NCBI GenBank assembly: GCA_003280185.1
Contig: QCFP01000013.1
Span: forward strand, 1-22,054
DNA: 22,054 bases
Direction of reading: 5' to 3'
Source: Prochlorococcus sp. AG-363-L02
Lineage (GTDB): Bacteria > Cyanobacteriota > Cyanobacteriia > PCC-6307 > Cyanobiaceae
Each line of letters starts with the position of its first letter. Within the stretch, counting starts at the first letter, position 1. Position numbers and translations under genes: made by a program. This document shows positions 1-9,003 of this stretch, piece after piece. Under the pieces are notes generated by a model. The model did no database searches. It was not told the origin of the DNA and saw nothing but the letters and a program-made list of their open reading frames with translations.

Positions 1-1
1 A

Positions 2-121
2 CCTTTAACACTTGCTGAGATAGGCAGACAAATCAATGTTTCACGTGAACGAGTAAGGCAATTAGAAGCCAAGGCAATTATCAAACTACGTGTAATGACC
101 AACCATCAACAAGCTGCATAA
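2..121 (+). CDS. RNA polymerase sigma factor, C-terminal end (partial)
   Basis: Only the last 39 codons are in the window; the gene runs in from the left. The visible peptide contains TLAEIGRQINVSRERVRQLE, which is the helix-turn-helix of sigma region 4.2 that recognises the -35 element of promoters in sigma-70 family proteins. It ends a few residues later in ...NHQQAA and a TAA. In cyanobacteria this kind of ending fits a group 1 or group 2 (RpoD-like, SigB/C/D/E type) sigma factor; the short tail after region 4.2 makes a group 2 factor more likely, but the diagnostic upstream regions are missing. The next gene starts 5 bp after the stop on the same strand, so the two are probably co-transcribed. 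Confidence 0.9.
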   Translation, partial: PLTLAEIGRQINVSRERVRQLEAKAIIKLRVMTNHQQAA

Positions 122-126
122 TTGTC

Positions 127-780
127 TTGGGGAATATTCTTTCTCTAGGCCTAATTGGAAGTTGGATTGCTGTTATCATCTCGCTAGCAATCCTTTGTCG
201 TAAAATTTGGCCAAATAAAAAAGAACTAAGTAGAAAAATTGTCCATATAGGTAACGGTCCTGTAATTCCCATGGCATGGATCTTAGGCATTCCTAAGGAT
301 GTCGCACTAACCTTTTCATGTTTAATTACAATCACTTTATTGATTAATCAGCAACTTAAAATAATACCTGCTATAGAAGATATAGACCGTAAAAGTTTTG
401 GAACAATTGGATACGGAGCAGCTATAACTATTCTATTATTTTACATGTGGCCAGACAATGCAGCAGCTGTAAGTAGCGGAGTACTTGTTATGGCATTTGG
501 AGATGGCTTAGCAGGGTTAATTGGCTCCAATATTAATTCATATAGTTGGCAAATATTGAACCAAAAAAAATCATTACTTGGAACTTCTACTATGTTTATA
601 GTATCTTTTCTAATTTTATTGTTAATCAATATTTACACAGGTTTTTCCTTAAACTTTTCAGACATCCTCATTATAGCTCTACTTGCAGCTACACTTGAAC
701 AAGTAGGACAATATGGAATCGATAATATTTTAGTTCCTTTAGTTGTAGCATTTAGTTGGGTATTCTTTCAAGGAGCATAA
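127..780 (+). CDS. Phytol/polyprenol kinase-like integral membrane protein (VTE5/SEC59/DGK1 family)
   Basis: A 217-residue hydrophobic protein with about six predicted membrane helices. Family marks are SRKIVHIGNGPVIP at residues 35-48, the cytidylyltransferase-like GDGLAGLIG loop at 125-133, and KKSLLGTSTMF at 147-157 (equivalent to the G-K-[KR]-[ST]-x-x-G-[ST] block). Family members phosphorylate isoprenoid alcohols or diacylglycerol; in photosynthetic organisms VTE5 recycles phytol from chlorophyll breakdown towards tocopherol and chlorophyll, so phytol kinase is the likeliest role. The exact substrate cannot be read from sequence. The start is TTG at 127; no ATG is available before residue 49, which would remove the conserved SRKIVHIG block. 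It begins 5 bp after the sigma factor stop, so translation is probably coupled. It converges on the DAHP synthase gene with 11 bp between stops. Confidence 0.8.
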   Translation: MGNILSLGLIGSWIAVIISLAILCRKIWPNKKELSRKIVHIGNGPVIPMAWILGIPKDVALTFSCLITITLLINQQLKIIPAIEDIDRKSFGTIGYGAAITILLFYMWPDNAAAVSSGVLVMAFGDGLAGLIGSNINSYSWQILNQKKSLLGTSTMFIVSFLILLLINIYTGFSLNFSDILIIALLAATLEQVGQYGIDNILVPLVVAFSWVFFQGA

Positions 781-798
781 AGTAATTAATTTTATGCT
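774..798. terminator. Perfect inverted repeat spanning two convergent stops
   Basis: AGCATAAA (774-781) and TTTATGCT (791-798) form a perfect 8-bp stem around a 9-nt loop. The stem contains the stop codon of the kinase gene on one side and lies against the stop of the DAHP synthase gene on the other. A TTTTTT run follows on the + strand at about 804-810. The position suggests a shared transcription end for both convergent genes, although the stem is AT-rich and the T-run is not immediately adjacent. Confidence 0.45.
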
Positions 799-1847
799 TG
801 GATATTTTTTACTGAAGATGATAAATCCTTCAAAAGGGATGCCGTTGTATCTATATCAATACATGCATCTGTAATACTTTGACCATAAACAAGTTCATCC
901 TTATTTCCTTTTAAAGACTGGTTTCCTGCTACTAAGTGGCTTTCGAGCATCAAACCCATAACAAAATGAGAACCATTTTCAATCTGAGAGCAGACATCAT
1001 GTAGAACATCCGCTTGTCGTCGAAAATCTTTATTAGAGTTACCATGACTACAGTCTATCATTAATTTCTCAGCTAATCTAACTTTCGATAATTCTTTTGC
1101 GACTCGATTTACTTCCTCTGAATGATAATTAGTTCCTGACTTACCACCTCTTAATACTAAATGACCATCAGGGTTACCTGTTGTACTAATAATAGATGCA
1201 TTACCATCTTTATTAATTCCTAAAAAATGATGCGGTCTTGAAGCTGCTTGCATTGCATTGATAGCAATCGACGCAGTCCCATCAGTACCATTTTTATACC
1301 CAATTGGCATAGACAGACCTGAAGCCATTTCACGATGAGTTTGGCTTTCGGTAGTTCTAGCCCCGATAGCAGTCCAACTAATTAAATCAGCAATATATTG
1401 AGGAACTACAGGATCCAATAACTCTGTCGCAGCTGGCATACCTTTACGAGCTAAATACAACAACAGCCCCCTGGCACGTCGCAACCCCGTATTTATGTCA
1501 TAAGAACCATCTAAATGAGGATCATTTATTAAGCCCTTCCAGCCAACGGTAGTTCTAGGTTTCTCAAAATACACACGCATCACGATTTCCAATTCAGAAG
1601 CATATAAACGACGCAAATCATCCAAATGATCGGCATACTCCTTTGCTGCATCAACATCATGGACTGAACAGGGGCCCACTATGACCAACAAACGTGAATC
1701 CTCTCCACGCATGATTGCTTGAATTCGTTGACGTGCTGTGGAGACCGTTTTGATTGCTAAATCATCAATAGGTAAATCTTGATGCAACAAATAAGGTGGC
1801 ACCAAAGGTCGCGTCTCCACCACATGTAGATCTGAAGTGGTGGTCAT
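792..1847 (-). CDS. aroG: 3-deoxy-D-arabino-heptulosonate 7-phosphate (DAHP) synthase, class I
   Basis: A 351-residue enzyme of the AroF/AroG/AroH type, close to the 350 residues of the E. coli enzymes and collinear with AroG throughout. It condenses phosphoenolpyruvate with erythrose 4-phosphate, the first step of the shikimate pathway. Visible active-site elements are GPCSVHD with the metal-binding Cys60, the KPRTTVGWKG block at about 96-105, GARTTESQTHRE at 162-173, KNGTDG at 185-190, and metal ligands His268 (DCSHGNSNK), Glu302 (MLESHL) and Asp327 (SITDACID). The N-terminal ~30 residues match the regulatory extension of feedback-inhibited isoforms; which aromatic amino acid inhibits it cannot be told, and the symbol aroG is used only for the class. 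A G-rich AGGGGG element lies about 20 bp upstream of the ATG. It is divergent from acnB over a 145-bp intergenic region. Confidence 0.96.
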   Translation of the reverse strand: MTTTSDLHVVETRPLVPPYLLHQDLPIDDLAIKTVSTARQRIQAIMRGEDSRLLVIVGPCSVHDVDAAKEYADHLDDLRRLYASELEIVMRVYFEKPRTTVGWKGLINDPHLDGSYDINTGLRRARGLLLYLARKGMPAATELLDPVVPQYIADLISWTAIGARTTESQTHREMASGLSMPIGYKNGTDGTASIAINAMQAASRPHHFLGINKDGNASIISTTGNPDGHLVLRGGKSGTNYHSEEVNRVAKELSKVRLAEKLMIDCSHGNSNKDFRRQADVLHDVCSQIENGSHFVMGLMLESHLVAGNQSLKGNKDELVYGQSITDACIDIDTTASLLKDLSSSVKNIQA

Positions 1848-1992
1848 TGGTCATAAATCTCGACCCCCTAGGCTAATGAAAGAGCAAGCGAACAGCATCA
1901 ATGAATTTCGTTTCAGCATGTTTATCCATACAAAAAGTATCGATGACGTAGAAGAATAGAGACCTGACTACTAAGGCAACACATCAAACGTC
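1848..1992. promoter_or_regulatory. Divergent intergenic region, DAHP synthase / acnB
   Basis: The 145 bp between two head-to-head genes must hold the promoters of both. I see no perfect -10/-35 pair or clear operator by eye; the annotation rests only on gene orientation. Confidence 0.5.
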
Positions 1993-4557
1993 ATGTTAAA
2001 TGCCTATTACAAACTCACTGCCGAAAGAGAAACCTTAGGAATTCCTGGTCTCCCTCTCAATGCAGAAGAAACCGAAGAGCTAACCAAACTTCTTGAAGCT
2101 CCAAAAAATGGAGAGACCCAGAGCCTAATTTATCTCTTAACCGAAAGGGTTCCACCTGGAGTCGATGAAGCCTCTCTTGTTAAAGCCTCATGGCTCAACG
2201 CAATAGCAACTGGCAAAGTAAATAGTCCCGCCATCCATCAATTAGAAGCTGTCCGTCTACTAGGTACGATGATTGGTGGATATAACGTGGGAGCACTTGT
2301 TGGATTACTCGAAAATCAAGATAAAAATATTGCAACATATGCTAGTAATTCTTTAAGTAAAATATTACTTGTTTATGACGCAGTTAATGATATTTTTGAT
2401 CTTTCTAAAACGAATAACTTTGCGAAGAAAGTAATAAACAGTTGGGCCAATGCTGAATGGTTTACAAACAAACCTCCCCTAGAAAAAGAAATCCAAGTCT
2501 GTATTTTCAAAGTTGATGGTGAAACAAATACAGATGATCTCTCTCCAGCAACTCATGCGACTACTCGACCAGACATTCCATTACATGCTTTAGCAATGCT
2601 TGAGACACGGTATCCGAAAGGTCTTGATATGATTTCGACTTTAAAAAAACAAGGTTATCCAATTGCATATGTTGGAGACGTAGTTGGGACTGGAAGCTCT
2701 AGAAAATCTGCTATCAACTCTGTACTTTGGCATATTGGTCAAGATATACCTTTTGTCCCAAATAAACGCTCAGGTGGTGTAATTATTGCTAATAAGATTG
2801 CACCTATTTTCTTCAATACTGCCGAAGATTCCGGTGCTCTTCCAATTGAATGTGACGTCAGCCAACTCAAAAATGGCGATTTAATAACAATTAAAACATC
2901 AGAAGGAGTGATCACCAAAGCTGACAATAATGAAGAAATTATTGCAAGGTTTGAGTTAAGTCCAAACACAATTACTGATGAAATACAAGCTGGTGGAAGG
3001 ATTCCCTTGATGATTGGTAGAGCTTTAACTGACAAAGTTCGCTTAAAACTTGGACTTAATCCTTCAGAGATATTCATTCGACCTAATACACCAACAAATC
3101 CTATCGACGGTTATACACAAGCACAAAAAATAGTTGGAAAAGCTTGTGGTCTTGCTGGGATTCAACCTGGAACAAGCTGTGAGCCTATCGTCAGCACTGT
3201 AGGGAGCCAAGATACAACAGGGCCAATGACACGTGACGAGATGAAAGAACTGGCTTGTCTAGGATTCTCAGCTGATTTAGTAATGCAAAGCTTTTGCCAT
3301 ACTGCCGCTTATCCAAAACCAGTAGATCTAGAAACACATAAAGAGCTTCCTGATTTCTTTGCTGATAGAGGAGGTGTGGCACTAAGACCTGGTGATGGAA
3401 TTATTCATAGCTGGCTAAACAGAATGTTATTGCCCGACACAGTTGGCACCGGAGGTGATAGCCATACTCGTTTCCCACTAGGCATTTCTTTTCCAGGGGG
3501 ATCTGGGTTAGTGGCTTTCGCAGCGGCAATCGGTGCCATGCCTATTGACATGCCAGAGTCAGTTCTCGTGAAATTTAGAGGTTCTTTGCAAGAAGGCATA
3601 ACCCTGAGAGATGTAGTTAACTCAATTCCTTTATTTGCAATTAAAAAAGGCTTGTTAACTGTTGAAAAAGCAAATAAAAAGAATATTTTCAATGGAAGAA
3701 TTATGGAAATAGAAGGTTTACCTGACTTGAAACTAGAACAAGCTTTCGAATTAACCGATGCTTCTGCTGAAAGATCATGTGCGGGATGCTCTATAGAGCT
3801 ATCAGAAAAAACAGTTAGCGAATACCTACGGAGCAATATTGCATTGCTTAAAAATATGATTAAAAATGGCTACGAAGATTCAAGAACATTACAAAGACGA
3901 ATAAAAGAAATGGAAACATGGCTTCTAAGCCCATATCTAATTCGTGCTGATAAAAATGCTAAATATAAAGAAACAATAGACATTAACCTGGATGAATTAA
4001 AAGAGCCAATTCTTGCATGTCCGAATGACCCAGACAATGTTAAGTTGCTGAATCAAGTGGCAGGAACTCCTGTACAAGAAGTGTTTATAGGTTCGTGCAT
4101 GACTAACATTGGACATTACAGAGCGGCGGCAAAAATACTAGAAAATGAAGGACAAAATAAAGCAAAGTTATGGGTTTGCCCACCTACACGAATGGACGAG
4201 GAAATGCTAAAGAAAGAAGGATATTATCAAATATTTGAAGCTGCTGGCAGTCAAATGGAAATGCCTGGATGCTCATTATGCATGGGCAATCAAGCACGTG
4301 TTGAAGACAACAGCACTGTATTTTCTACAAGCACACGTAACTTTAACAACCGTTTGGGTAATGGAGCTCAAGTCTATCTAGGAAGCGCAGAACTTGCTGC
4401 TGTTTGTGCATTATTAGGATACATACCAACCAATTCAGAGTATCAACAAATAGCAGCTAAACAAATCAGCCCGCTTTCCTCAGAACTTTATAGATATCTT
4501 AATTTCAATGAGCTTTCGGAATATTGCGAAGACGCAAAAATAGTTAACTTCAACTAA
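1993..4557 (+). CDS. acnB: Aconitate hydratase B
   Basis: An 854-residue bifunctional aconitase / 2-methylisocitrate dehydratase of the AcnB type (E. coli AcnB is 865 residues). It interconverts citrate and isocitrate and supplies 2-oxoglutarate for ammonium assimilation. The order of parts is AcnB-specific: an N-terminal HEAT-like domain (about 1-160, with [14 protein letters not shown] [10 protein letters not shown]), then the swivel domain with [11 protein letters not shown] (about 176-186) and the [15 protein letters not shown] loop (about 226-240), then the catalytic domains with [31 protein letters not shown] and FPGGSG. Cluster ligands are Cys702 ([11 protein letters not shown]), Cys760 and Cys763 ([11 protein letters not shown]), which fit the 4Fe-4S ligands of E. 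coli AcnB. The start ATG at 1993 matches the usual N-terminus; only a weak AAGG lies upstream. It is followed 24 bp later by a CLC gene on the same strand. Confidence 0.97.
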   Translation: MLNAYYKLTAERETLGIPGLPLNAEETEELTKLLEAPKNGETQSLIYLLTERVPPGVDEASLVKASWLNAIATGKVNSPAIHQLEAVRLLGTMIGGYNVGALVGLLENQDKNIATYASNSLSKILLVYDAVNDIFDLSKTNNFAKKVINSWANAEWFTNKPPLEKEIQVCIFKVDGETNTDDLSPATHATTRPDIPLHALAMLETRYPKGLDMISTLKKQGYPIAYVGDVVGTGSSRKSAINSVLWHIGQDIPFVPNKRSGGVIIANKIAPIFFNTAEDSGALPIECDVSQLKNGDLITIKTSEGVITKADNNEEIIARFELSPNTITDEIQAGGRIPLMIGRALTDKVRLKLGLNPSEIFIRPNTPTNPIDGYTQAQKIVGKACGLAGIQPGTSCEPIVSTVGSQDTTGPMTRDEMKELACLGFSADLVMQSFCHTAAYPKPVDLETHKELPDFFADRGGVALRPGDGIIHSWLNRMLLPDTVGTGGDSHTRFPLGISFPGGSGLVAFAAAIGAMPIDMPESVLVKFRGSLQEGITLRDVVNSIPLFAIKKGLLTVEKANKKNIFNGRIMEIEGLPDLKLEQAFELTDASAERSCAGCSIELSEKTVSEYLRSNIALLKNMIKNGYEDSRTLQRRIKEMETWLLSPYLIRADKNAKYKETIDINLDELKEPILACPNDPDNVKLLNQVAGTPVQEVFIGSCMTNIGHYRAAAKILENEGQNKAKLWVCPPTRMDEEMLKKEGYYQIFEAAGSQMEMPGCSLCMGNQARVEDNSTVFSTSTRNFNNRLGNGAQVYLGSAELAAVCALLGYIPTNSEYQQIAAKQISPLSSELYRYLNFNELSEYCEDAKIVNFN

Positions 4558-4581
4558 TATCATTTCTAAAAAATAAATACA

Positions 4582-5937
4582 ATGAACAAATCTCCTAAAT
4601 CAACAAGAAATTTAACAAGAACATCTAGTAATAACAATATTAAAAGCCTTCTCAGTAGAAGATGGCTAGTTATAGCAATAGCATTAGCTCTTACAGGACT
4701 CGGGGCATCACTAACAGGAAGTCTATTTAAAAGTGGAATAAAATTACTAGAAACTTGGCGATTAGAGCTTCTAGTAATTTTCCCAGCCTGGATAGTTCTT
4801 CCACTATTGGGAATTACAGGGGGATTCATTTCTGGCACGCTTATAAAAAAACTTGCTCCTGCCGCAAGTGGATCGGGTGTAATTCCAATCATGGGATATC
4901 TGCGTCACCGTAATATTCCAATGGGATTACGAGTAGGTTTAGTCAAATTAGTTGCAGGCATTATTGCTATTGGTAGCGGATTCCCCCTAGGACCAGAAGG
5001 ACCTGCCGTACAAATGGGTGGATCTGTAGCTTGGCAATTTGCAAAATGGCTAAAAGCACCAAATGCTTTTCGAAGAGTGATTGTTGCAGCAGGAGGAGGA
5101 GCAGGGATTGCTGCAATCTTTAGTGCGCCACTGGGAGGTTTCTTTTATACAATCGAAGAACTACTAAATTCTGCTAGACCCATAATTTTAGTTCTAGTAA
5201 TAGTTACTACATTCTGGGCAGACTCATGGACGGACATACTGCAAAGTATGGGGCTTGGAAACTCAGAAGGTGGGTTTAATAAATTACTAGGTTTTCAACT
5301 TGAGCGAACATATTCACCGCAAGTCGAATTCTTTCCTATCGATTTCATTTACTTAATAGCACTAGGAATCGTTACTGGTTTACTAGCTGAGGTATATAGC
5401 AGATATGTAATCACCATGCAAAAACAAGGGGATAAGTTTTTCGGCAAAAAGTTGGTGATTAGAATGGTAGTAAGTGGCTTTATGTTAGGGGGAATTTACT
5501 CTTGTCTACCTGAAACATTCCATAAAGCTTCTATGCTGCAAAGCAAAATTGCTTTGGGAAAGATAGACATCAAAATGGCAATAATAACCTTTATTGTTCT
5601 TTTTATATGCAGTGGCATTGCGGCCGCCTCAAAAGCACCAGGAGGGTTGTTTTATCCTATGCTTACTCTAGGAGGATCGATTGGTCTTGCATTTGGAATC
5701 ATTGTTGAGATACTTACAGGGCATGTACCCAGTACGTATGTTTTCGCTGGAATGGGAGGATTTATAGCAGGTTGCTCTCATACACCAATAACTGCCATGT
5801 TCCTTGCTTTTGCATTGACAAAAGATTTACTAATACTAAAACCAATTTTAGTTGCTACACTAACAAGCTTCCTGGTAGCTAGAATATTTAGTGAGTCATC
5901 TATTTATGAAAGACAATTAAAAATAGAATACAAATAA
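4582..5937 (+). CDS. clcA: CLC-family chloride/proton antiporter
   Basis: A 451-residue polytopic inner-membrane protein of the CLC family. The three selectivity-filter motifs are present: GSGVIP at 97-102, GPEGP at 137-141 and GGLFYP at 354-359. The external gating glutamate (Glu139, equivalent to E. coli Glu148) and the internal proton glutamate (Glu193 in TIEELL, equivalent to Glu203) are both kept, and a tyrosine near the end (Tyr442 in SIYER) fits the central chloride-coordinating tyrosine. Together these point to a 2 Cl-/1 H+ exchanger rather than a channel. There is no cytoplasmic CBS domain. It lies 24 bp downstream of acnB and may be transcribed with it, though no functional link is evident. 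Ion homeostasis or acid/salt tolerance is the expected role. Confidence 0.92.
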   Translation: MNKSPKSTRNLTRTSSNNNIKSLLSRRWLVIAIALALTGLGASLTGSLFKSGIKLLETWRLELLVIFPAWIVLPLLGITGGFISGTLIKKLAPAASGSGVIPIMGYLRHRNIPMGLRVGLVKLVAGIIAIGSGFPLGPEGPAVQMGGSVAWQFAKWLKAPNAFRRVIVAAGGGAGIAAIFSAPLGGFFYTIEELLNSARPIILVLVIVTTFWADSWTDILQSMGLGNSEGGFNKLLGFQLERTYSPQVEFFPIDFIYLIALGIVTGLLAEVYSRYVITMQKQGDKFFGKKLVIRMVVSGFMLGGIYSCLPETFHKASMLQSKIALGKIDIKMAIITFIVLFICSGIAAASKAPGGLFYPMLTLGGSIGLAFGIIVEILTGHVPSTYVFAGMGGFIAGCSHTPITAMFLAFALTKDLLILKPILVATLTSFLVARIFSESSIYERQLKIEYK

Positions 5938-6022
5938 AATAATACAAAACTCAGTAAATCTACACTAAAATCCTTTAAAATGGTTGAATAGAAAAAGTCT
6001 ATCGCATTAGACACTCATCGCT

Positions 6023-6035
6023 AGGAATTACTCTG
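6023..6035 (+). promoter_or_regulatory. Shine-Dalgarno AGGA six bases before the CTG start
   Basis: AGGA at 6023-6026, spacer 6027-6032, CTG at 6033-6035. The spacing is normal for translation initiation and decides in favour of CTG over the nearby ATT codons as start of the radical SAM gene. Confidence 0.45.
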
Positions 6036-7661
6036 AAACAAGAAACTCTACTATTTAATCCCAGTATCCCTTCCAAAGATGCTCTCAAAGTAGTACTTGC
6101 TTTTCCTAGTAATTACTCTATAGGTATTACCAGTCTTGGATACCAAGTTATTTGGGCAACACTTGCACAAAGAAATGATGTAGACGTTAAACGTCTCTTT
6201 ACGGATCTGAGAGAACCTGCTCACAGAAAATGTGATTTATTTGGGCTATCTCTTAGCTGGGAACTTGATGGACCAATTCTACTAGATTTATTAGAAAAAG
6301 AAGGTATACCAATATGGAGCAATCAAAGAAAAGAAGAAGACCCAATTGTCTTTGGAGGTGGACCAGTTTTAACTGCTAATCCGGAGCCTATGGCTCCATT
6401 TTTTGATGTAATTTTAATGGGCGATGGAGAAGAGCTATTGCCAAGGTTTATTGACCATTTAAATGCAACAAAAAATGAAACAAGATTAGAACGTCTTCAT
6501 AGTTTAACAGCTACACCAGGAATATATGTACCGAAGTTCTATGAACCAGAATATGACAAAAGTGGAACGTTATTACGAATTAGCCCAATAGATCCAAAGA
6601 TCCCTGACAAAGTTGTTAAACAAACATTTCTTGGCAATGTACTAAGTCACTCAACTGTTATTACACCCGACGCAGCATGGCCAAGCATACATATGGTTGA
6701 AGTGGTTAGAAGTTGCCCGGAAATGTGTAGATTTTGCATGGCAAGTTATCTCACATTGCCTTTTAGAACCAGCTCGCTAAACCAAGGCTTAATACCCGCT
6801 GTAGAAAAAGGATTAAAAATAACAAATCGAATAGGGTTACTAGGTGCATCAGTTACTCAACACCCTCAATTTAATGAACTAATGGAATGGCTAAATCAAG
6901 ATAAATTTGATGAAACAAGGATTAGTGTTAGTTCGGTTAGAGCCGGAACAATTACTCCTGATTTAAGTAAAATTCTTGCGAAAAGAGGCACTAGATCTAT
7001 TACTATGGCTATAGAAAGTGGCAGTCAAAAAATCAGAAATATAGTAAATAAAAAATTAAATGAAGATGAAATTTTTAATGCCGCAAAAAATACATACCTA
7101 GGCGGGTTAAAGGGATTAAAGCTTTATGGAATGGTTGGTCTACCTTTTGAAAATGAAGAAGACATAGAAAAAACAGCTGATTTATTAATCAGACTGAAAA
7201 AACAAACATCTCAACTAAGATTTACTCTTGGTGTGAGCACCTTTGTTCCTAAAGCTCATACTCCATTTCAATGGTATGGAATTCATAAAAATGCTGATAA
7301 AAGACTTAAAAGATTAAGCAAAGTGCTCAGGCCTCAAGGGATTGAAGTTAGACCGGAAAGTTATAAATGGAGTTTAATCCAGGGACTTCTTTCAAGAGGA
7401 GACAGAAGACTTGCACCCGTAATTTATGCAATTAGAGGTTCTCATAATCGTTTAGGGGAATGGAAAAAAGCATTCAACGCTGCATTTAATCAAGAACTAA
7501 ACAAACACTTTTATCCAGTCAATGAACCTCCTCCTCCTCCTGCCTGGAATGAAATAATCCATGATCAATGGGATACCTCTAAAGTACTTCCCTGGAATCA
7601 TCTAGAAGGACCTATAAACAAAGCAAAACTTATTGAGCACCACCTACTTATAAAGACTTGA
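6033..7661 (+). CDS. B12-binding-domain radical SAM protein, probable CTG start
   Basis: About 542 residues, typical of a cyanobacterial radical SAM family of unassigned function. The N-terminal part (AFPSNYSIGITSLGYQVIWA near residues 23-45, then DLFGLSLSWELDG and FGGGPVLTANPEP) is the B12-binding-like domain of such proteins. The 4Fe-4S/SAM motif is C-P-E-M-C-R-F-C, Cys228, Cys232 and Cys235 (CxxxCxxC), followed by the TIM-barrel elements IGLLGASVTQHP, RISVSSVRAG, TMAIESGSQKIR and LKLYGMVGLPFE. Near the C-terminus there is a five-proline run (EPPPPPAW). The first ATG in frame is at 6390, in the middle of the conserved FGGGPVLTANPEPM block, so it cannot be the real start. The open frame goes back to a stop at 5985 with no ATG, GTG or TTG. 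CTG at 6033 has AGGA at 6023-6026, six bases upstream, and is chosen; ATT at 6027 or 6006 are alternatives. The 3' end overlaps the opposite-strand gene by 14 bp. Confidence 0.85.
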   Translation: MKQETLLFNPSIPSKDALKVVLAFPSNYSIGITSLGYQVIWATLAQRNDVDVKRLFTDLREPAHRKCDLFGLSLSWELDGPILLDLLEKEGIPIWSNQRKEEDPIVFGGGPVLTANPEPMAPFFDVILMGDGEELLPRFIDHLNATKNETRLERLHSLTATPGIYVPKFYEPEYDKSGTLLRISPIDPKIPDKVVKQTFLGNVLSHSTVITPDAAWPSIHMVEVVRSCPEMCRFCMASYLTLPFRTSSLNQGLIPAVEKGLKITNRIGLLGASVTQHPQFNELMEWLNQDKFDETRISVSSVRAGTITPDLSKILAKRGTRSITMAIESGSQKIRNIVNKKLNEDEIFNAAKNTYLGGLKGLKLYGMVGLPFENEEDIEKTADLLIRLKKQTSQLRFTLGVSTFVPKAHTPFQWYGIHKNADKRLKRLSKVLRPQGIEVRPESYKWSLIQGLLSRGDRRLAPVIYAIRGSHNRLGEWKKAFNAAFNQELNKHFYPVNEPPPPPAWNEIIHDQWDTSKVLPWNHLEGPINKAKLIEHHLLIKT

Positions 7662-9003
7662 TCAGGTTTTCTTGTTTACCTGGATATAACATCGACCTCA
7701 ACCCAGCCAACAAAATCCAACCAACTATATTAATTCGACTATCAAAAAAGGGCATATCTACTCCATGCATTGCCAACAAAACAAATGCTGCGCTCCACCA
7801 TGCTCGATCAAAAATCTTCTCATTAAAATTGCCACCATTAGGCACCCCCTTTAGAAGAACCCCTCTTTTCAATGCAGTTATTAAGAGGGAAACGACAGTA
7901 AAAACAAAAATTAGCGCAACTGGTAAACCGTGACTTACAGCTAGATCTAAAGGAAGATTGTGGGCATGACCATGCCACTGGCCAGTCCTTAGTGGATACA
8001 GAACGGAAAAAGCTGCGGCTCCCCAACCAAACCAAGGACGTTCTGTAATGAACTCAACGGCCACTTGCCACTGACGAAGGCGCGTAGAATCCAAAATTCT
8101 GGAATCACTATATTGCATATCATTTAATCGAGACCAAATACTTTCAGGAACAAATCTTCTGGCAAAAGTTTGCAAGTCTGGATGAACTAAAGGAAAAGAA
8201 GCAAAAGCTACCAACATAGAAATAAATGCCAATAGAGGCAATAACCAATACCAACGAGTAGGTCCAACTACAAAGGGTAAAGCCAAAAACAACCCACCCC
8301 AAGCATTGCGCGAATCTGTAAGAACAAGAGCACAAACAATCAAAATTGCAAAAATAAATGCAAAAAAACGATGTAACCTACTAATCTTTACTTGCAAAAG
8401 TAAAGCAAGAGAAAAAGGCCACACTACAGCCAACCAAGCACCTGCAATATTTGCATAATCAAAAAGACCAGATAATCGACCTACAGGTTCACCACCAGGA
8501 GAAATAAACCAAACAATTAAACCATTAAAGATCTCCCAAGGTCCCTGCCAGCCAAACCAAAGCTGACCAAAGCCTGTAAGCAAAACTGGGAAAGTGCCTG
8601 CAACTAAACAAACAGCAGCCTGTCGTCTAGCCTTAGGAAAGAGAAGAAAAGGCTGTGCCGCAATGAATAACCAAACAAAAGGCAACCAGTTCCCTAATCC
8701 AACAATAGCCAACCAACCTGTATATGAACTAAAAATACCTAAAAGCATCAATAAAGCAATTATGAAGAATGCTTTGTTCCATGGGTCATTCCAAAACTTT
8801 TTAAATTGTCTAGGAGTGGTATAAAACAAAGCCGGAAGTAAAAATAAACCTGATAAAAAGGCACTGGATGGCAGAAAAAACAAACCGGCTTGAAATAAAC
8901 ACCAAAACCTGACATTAATGAGAGGTGGTGCATCCCTTACATCCTTTAAAAAAGATTTGATGGATAAAAGAAATAAGCCAGTTGAATTAGCCTGTTGATT
9001 CAT
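7648..9003 (-). CDS. O-antigen ligase / IctB-like polytopic membrane protein (Wzy_C family)
   Basis: A 451-residue protein with about ten to eleven hydrophobic segments. The second half has the family signature: LTDSRNAWGG (the conserved S-R-x-x-W-x-G), then RLRQWQVAVEFITERPWFGW followed by GAAAFSVLYP, then GHAHNLPLDLAVSHGLP, where the H-x-H-N in the large periplasmic loop is the conserved element of O-antigen ligases and polymerases. The same family includes cyanobacterial IctB, once proposed as a bicarbonate transporter. A glycan ligase or polymerase acting in the periplasm is as likely as an IctB-like role; sequence alone does not separate them. The start is ATG (MNQQANSTG...). The gene stands alone on the minus strand and its last 14 bp overlap the end of the radical SAM gene. 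Confidence 0.8.
   Translation of the reverse strand: MNQQANSTGLFLLSIKSFLKDVRDAPPLINVRFWCLFQAGLFFLPSSAFLSGLFLLPALFYTTPRQFKKFWNDPWNKAFFIIALLMLLGIFSSYTGWLAIVGLGNWLPFVWLFIAAQPFLLFPKARRQAAVCLVAGTFPVLLTGFGQLWFGWQGPWEIFNGLIVWFISPGGEPVGRLSGLFDYANIAGAWLAVVWPFSLALLLQVKISRLHRFFAFIFAILIVCALVLTDSRNAWGGLFLALPFVVGPTRWYWLLPLLAFISMLVAFASFPLVHPDLQTFARRFVPESIWSRLNDMQYSDSRILDSTRLRQWQVAVEFITERPWFGWGAAAFSVLYPLRTGQWHGHAHNLPLDLAVSHGLPVALIFVFTVVSLLITALKRGVLLKGVPNGGNFNEKIFDRAWWSAAFVLLAMHGVDMPFFDSRINIVGWILLAGLRSMLYPGKQENLIKSL

Noticed and set aside
2739..3836. Long open frames on the minus strand inside acnB (2739-3077 and 3405-3836).
   Set aside because: They are antisense to a fully conserved aconitase, have no recognisable motifs, and follow its codon structure.
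7658..8824. Plus-strand frames of 91 and 76 codons within the O-antigen-ligase-like gene.
   Set aside because: They are antisense to a well-supported membrane protein and have no family signature.
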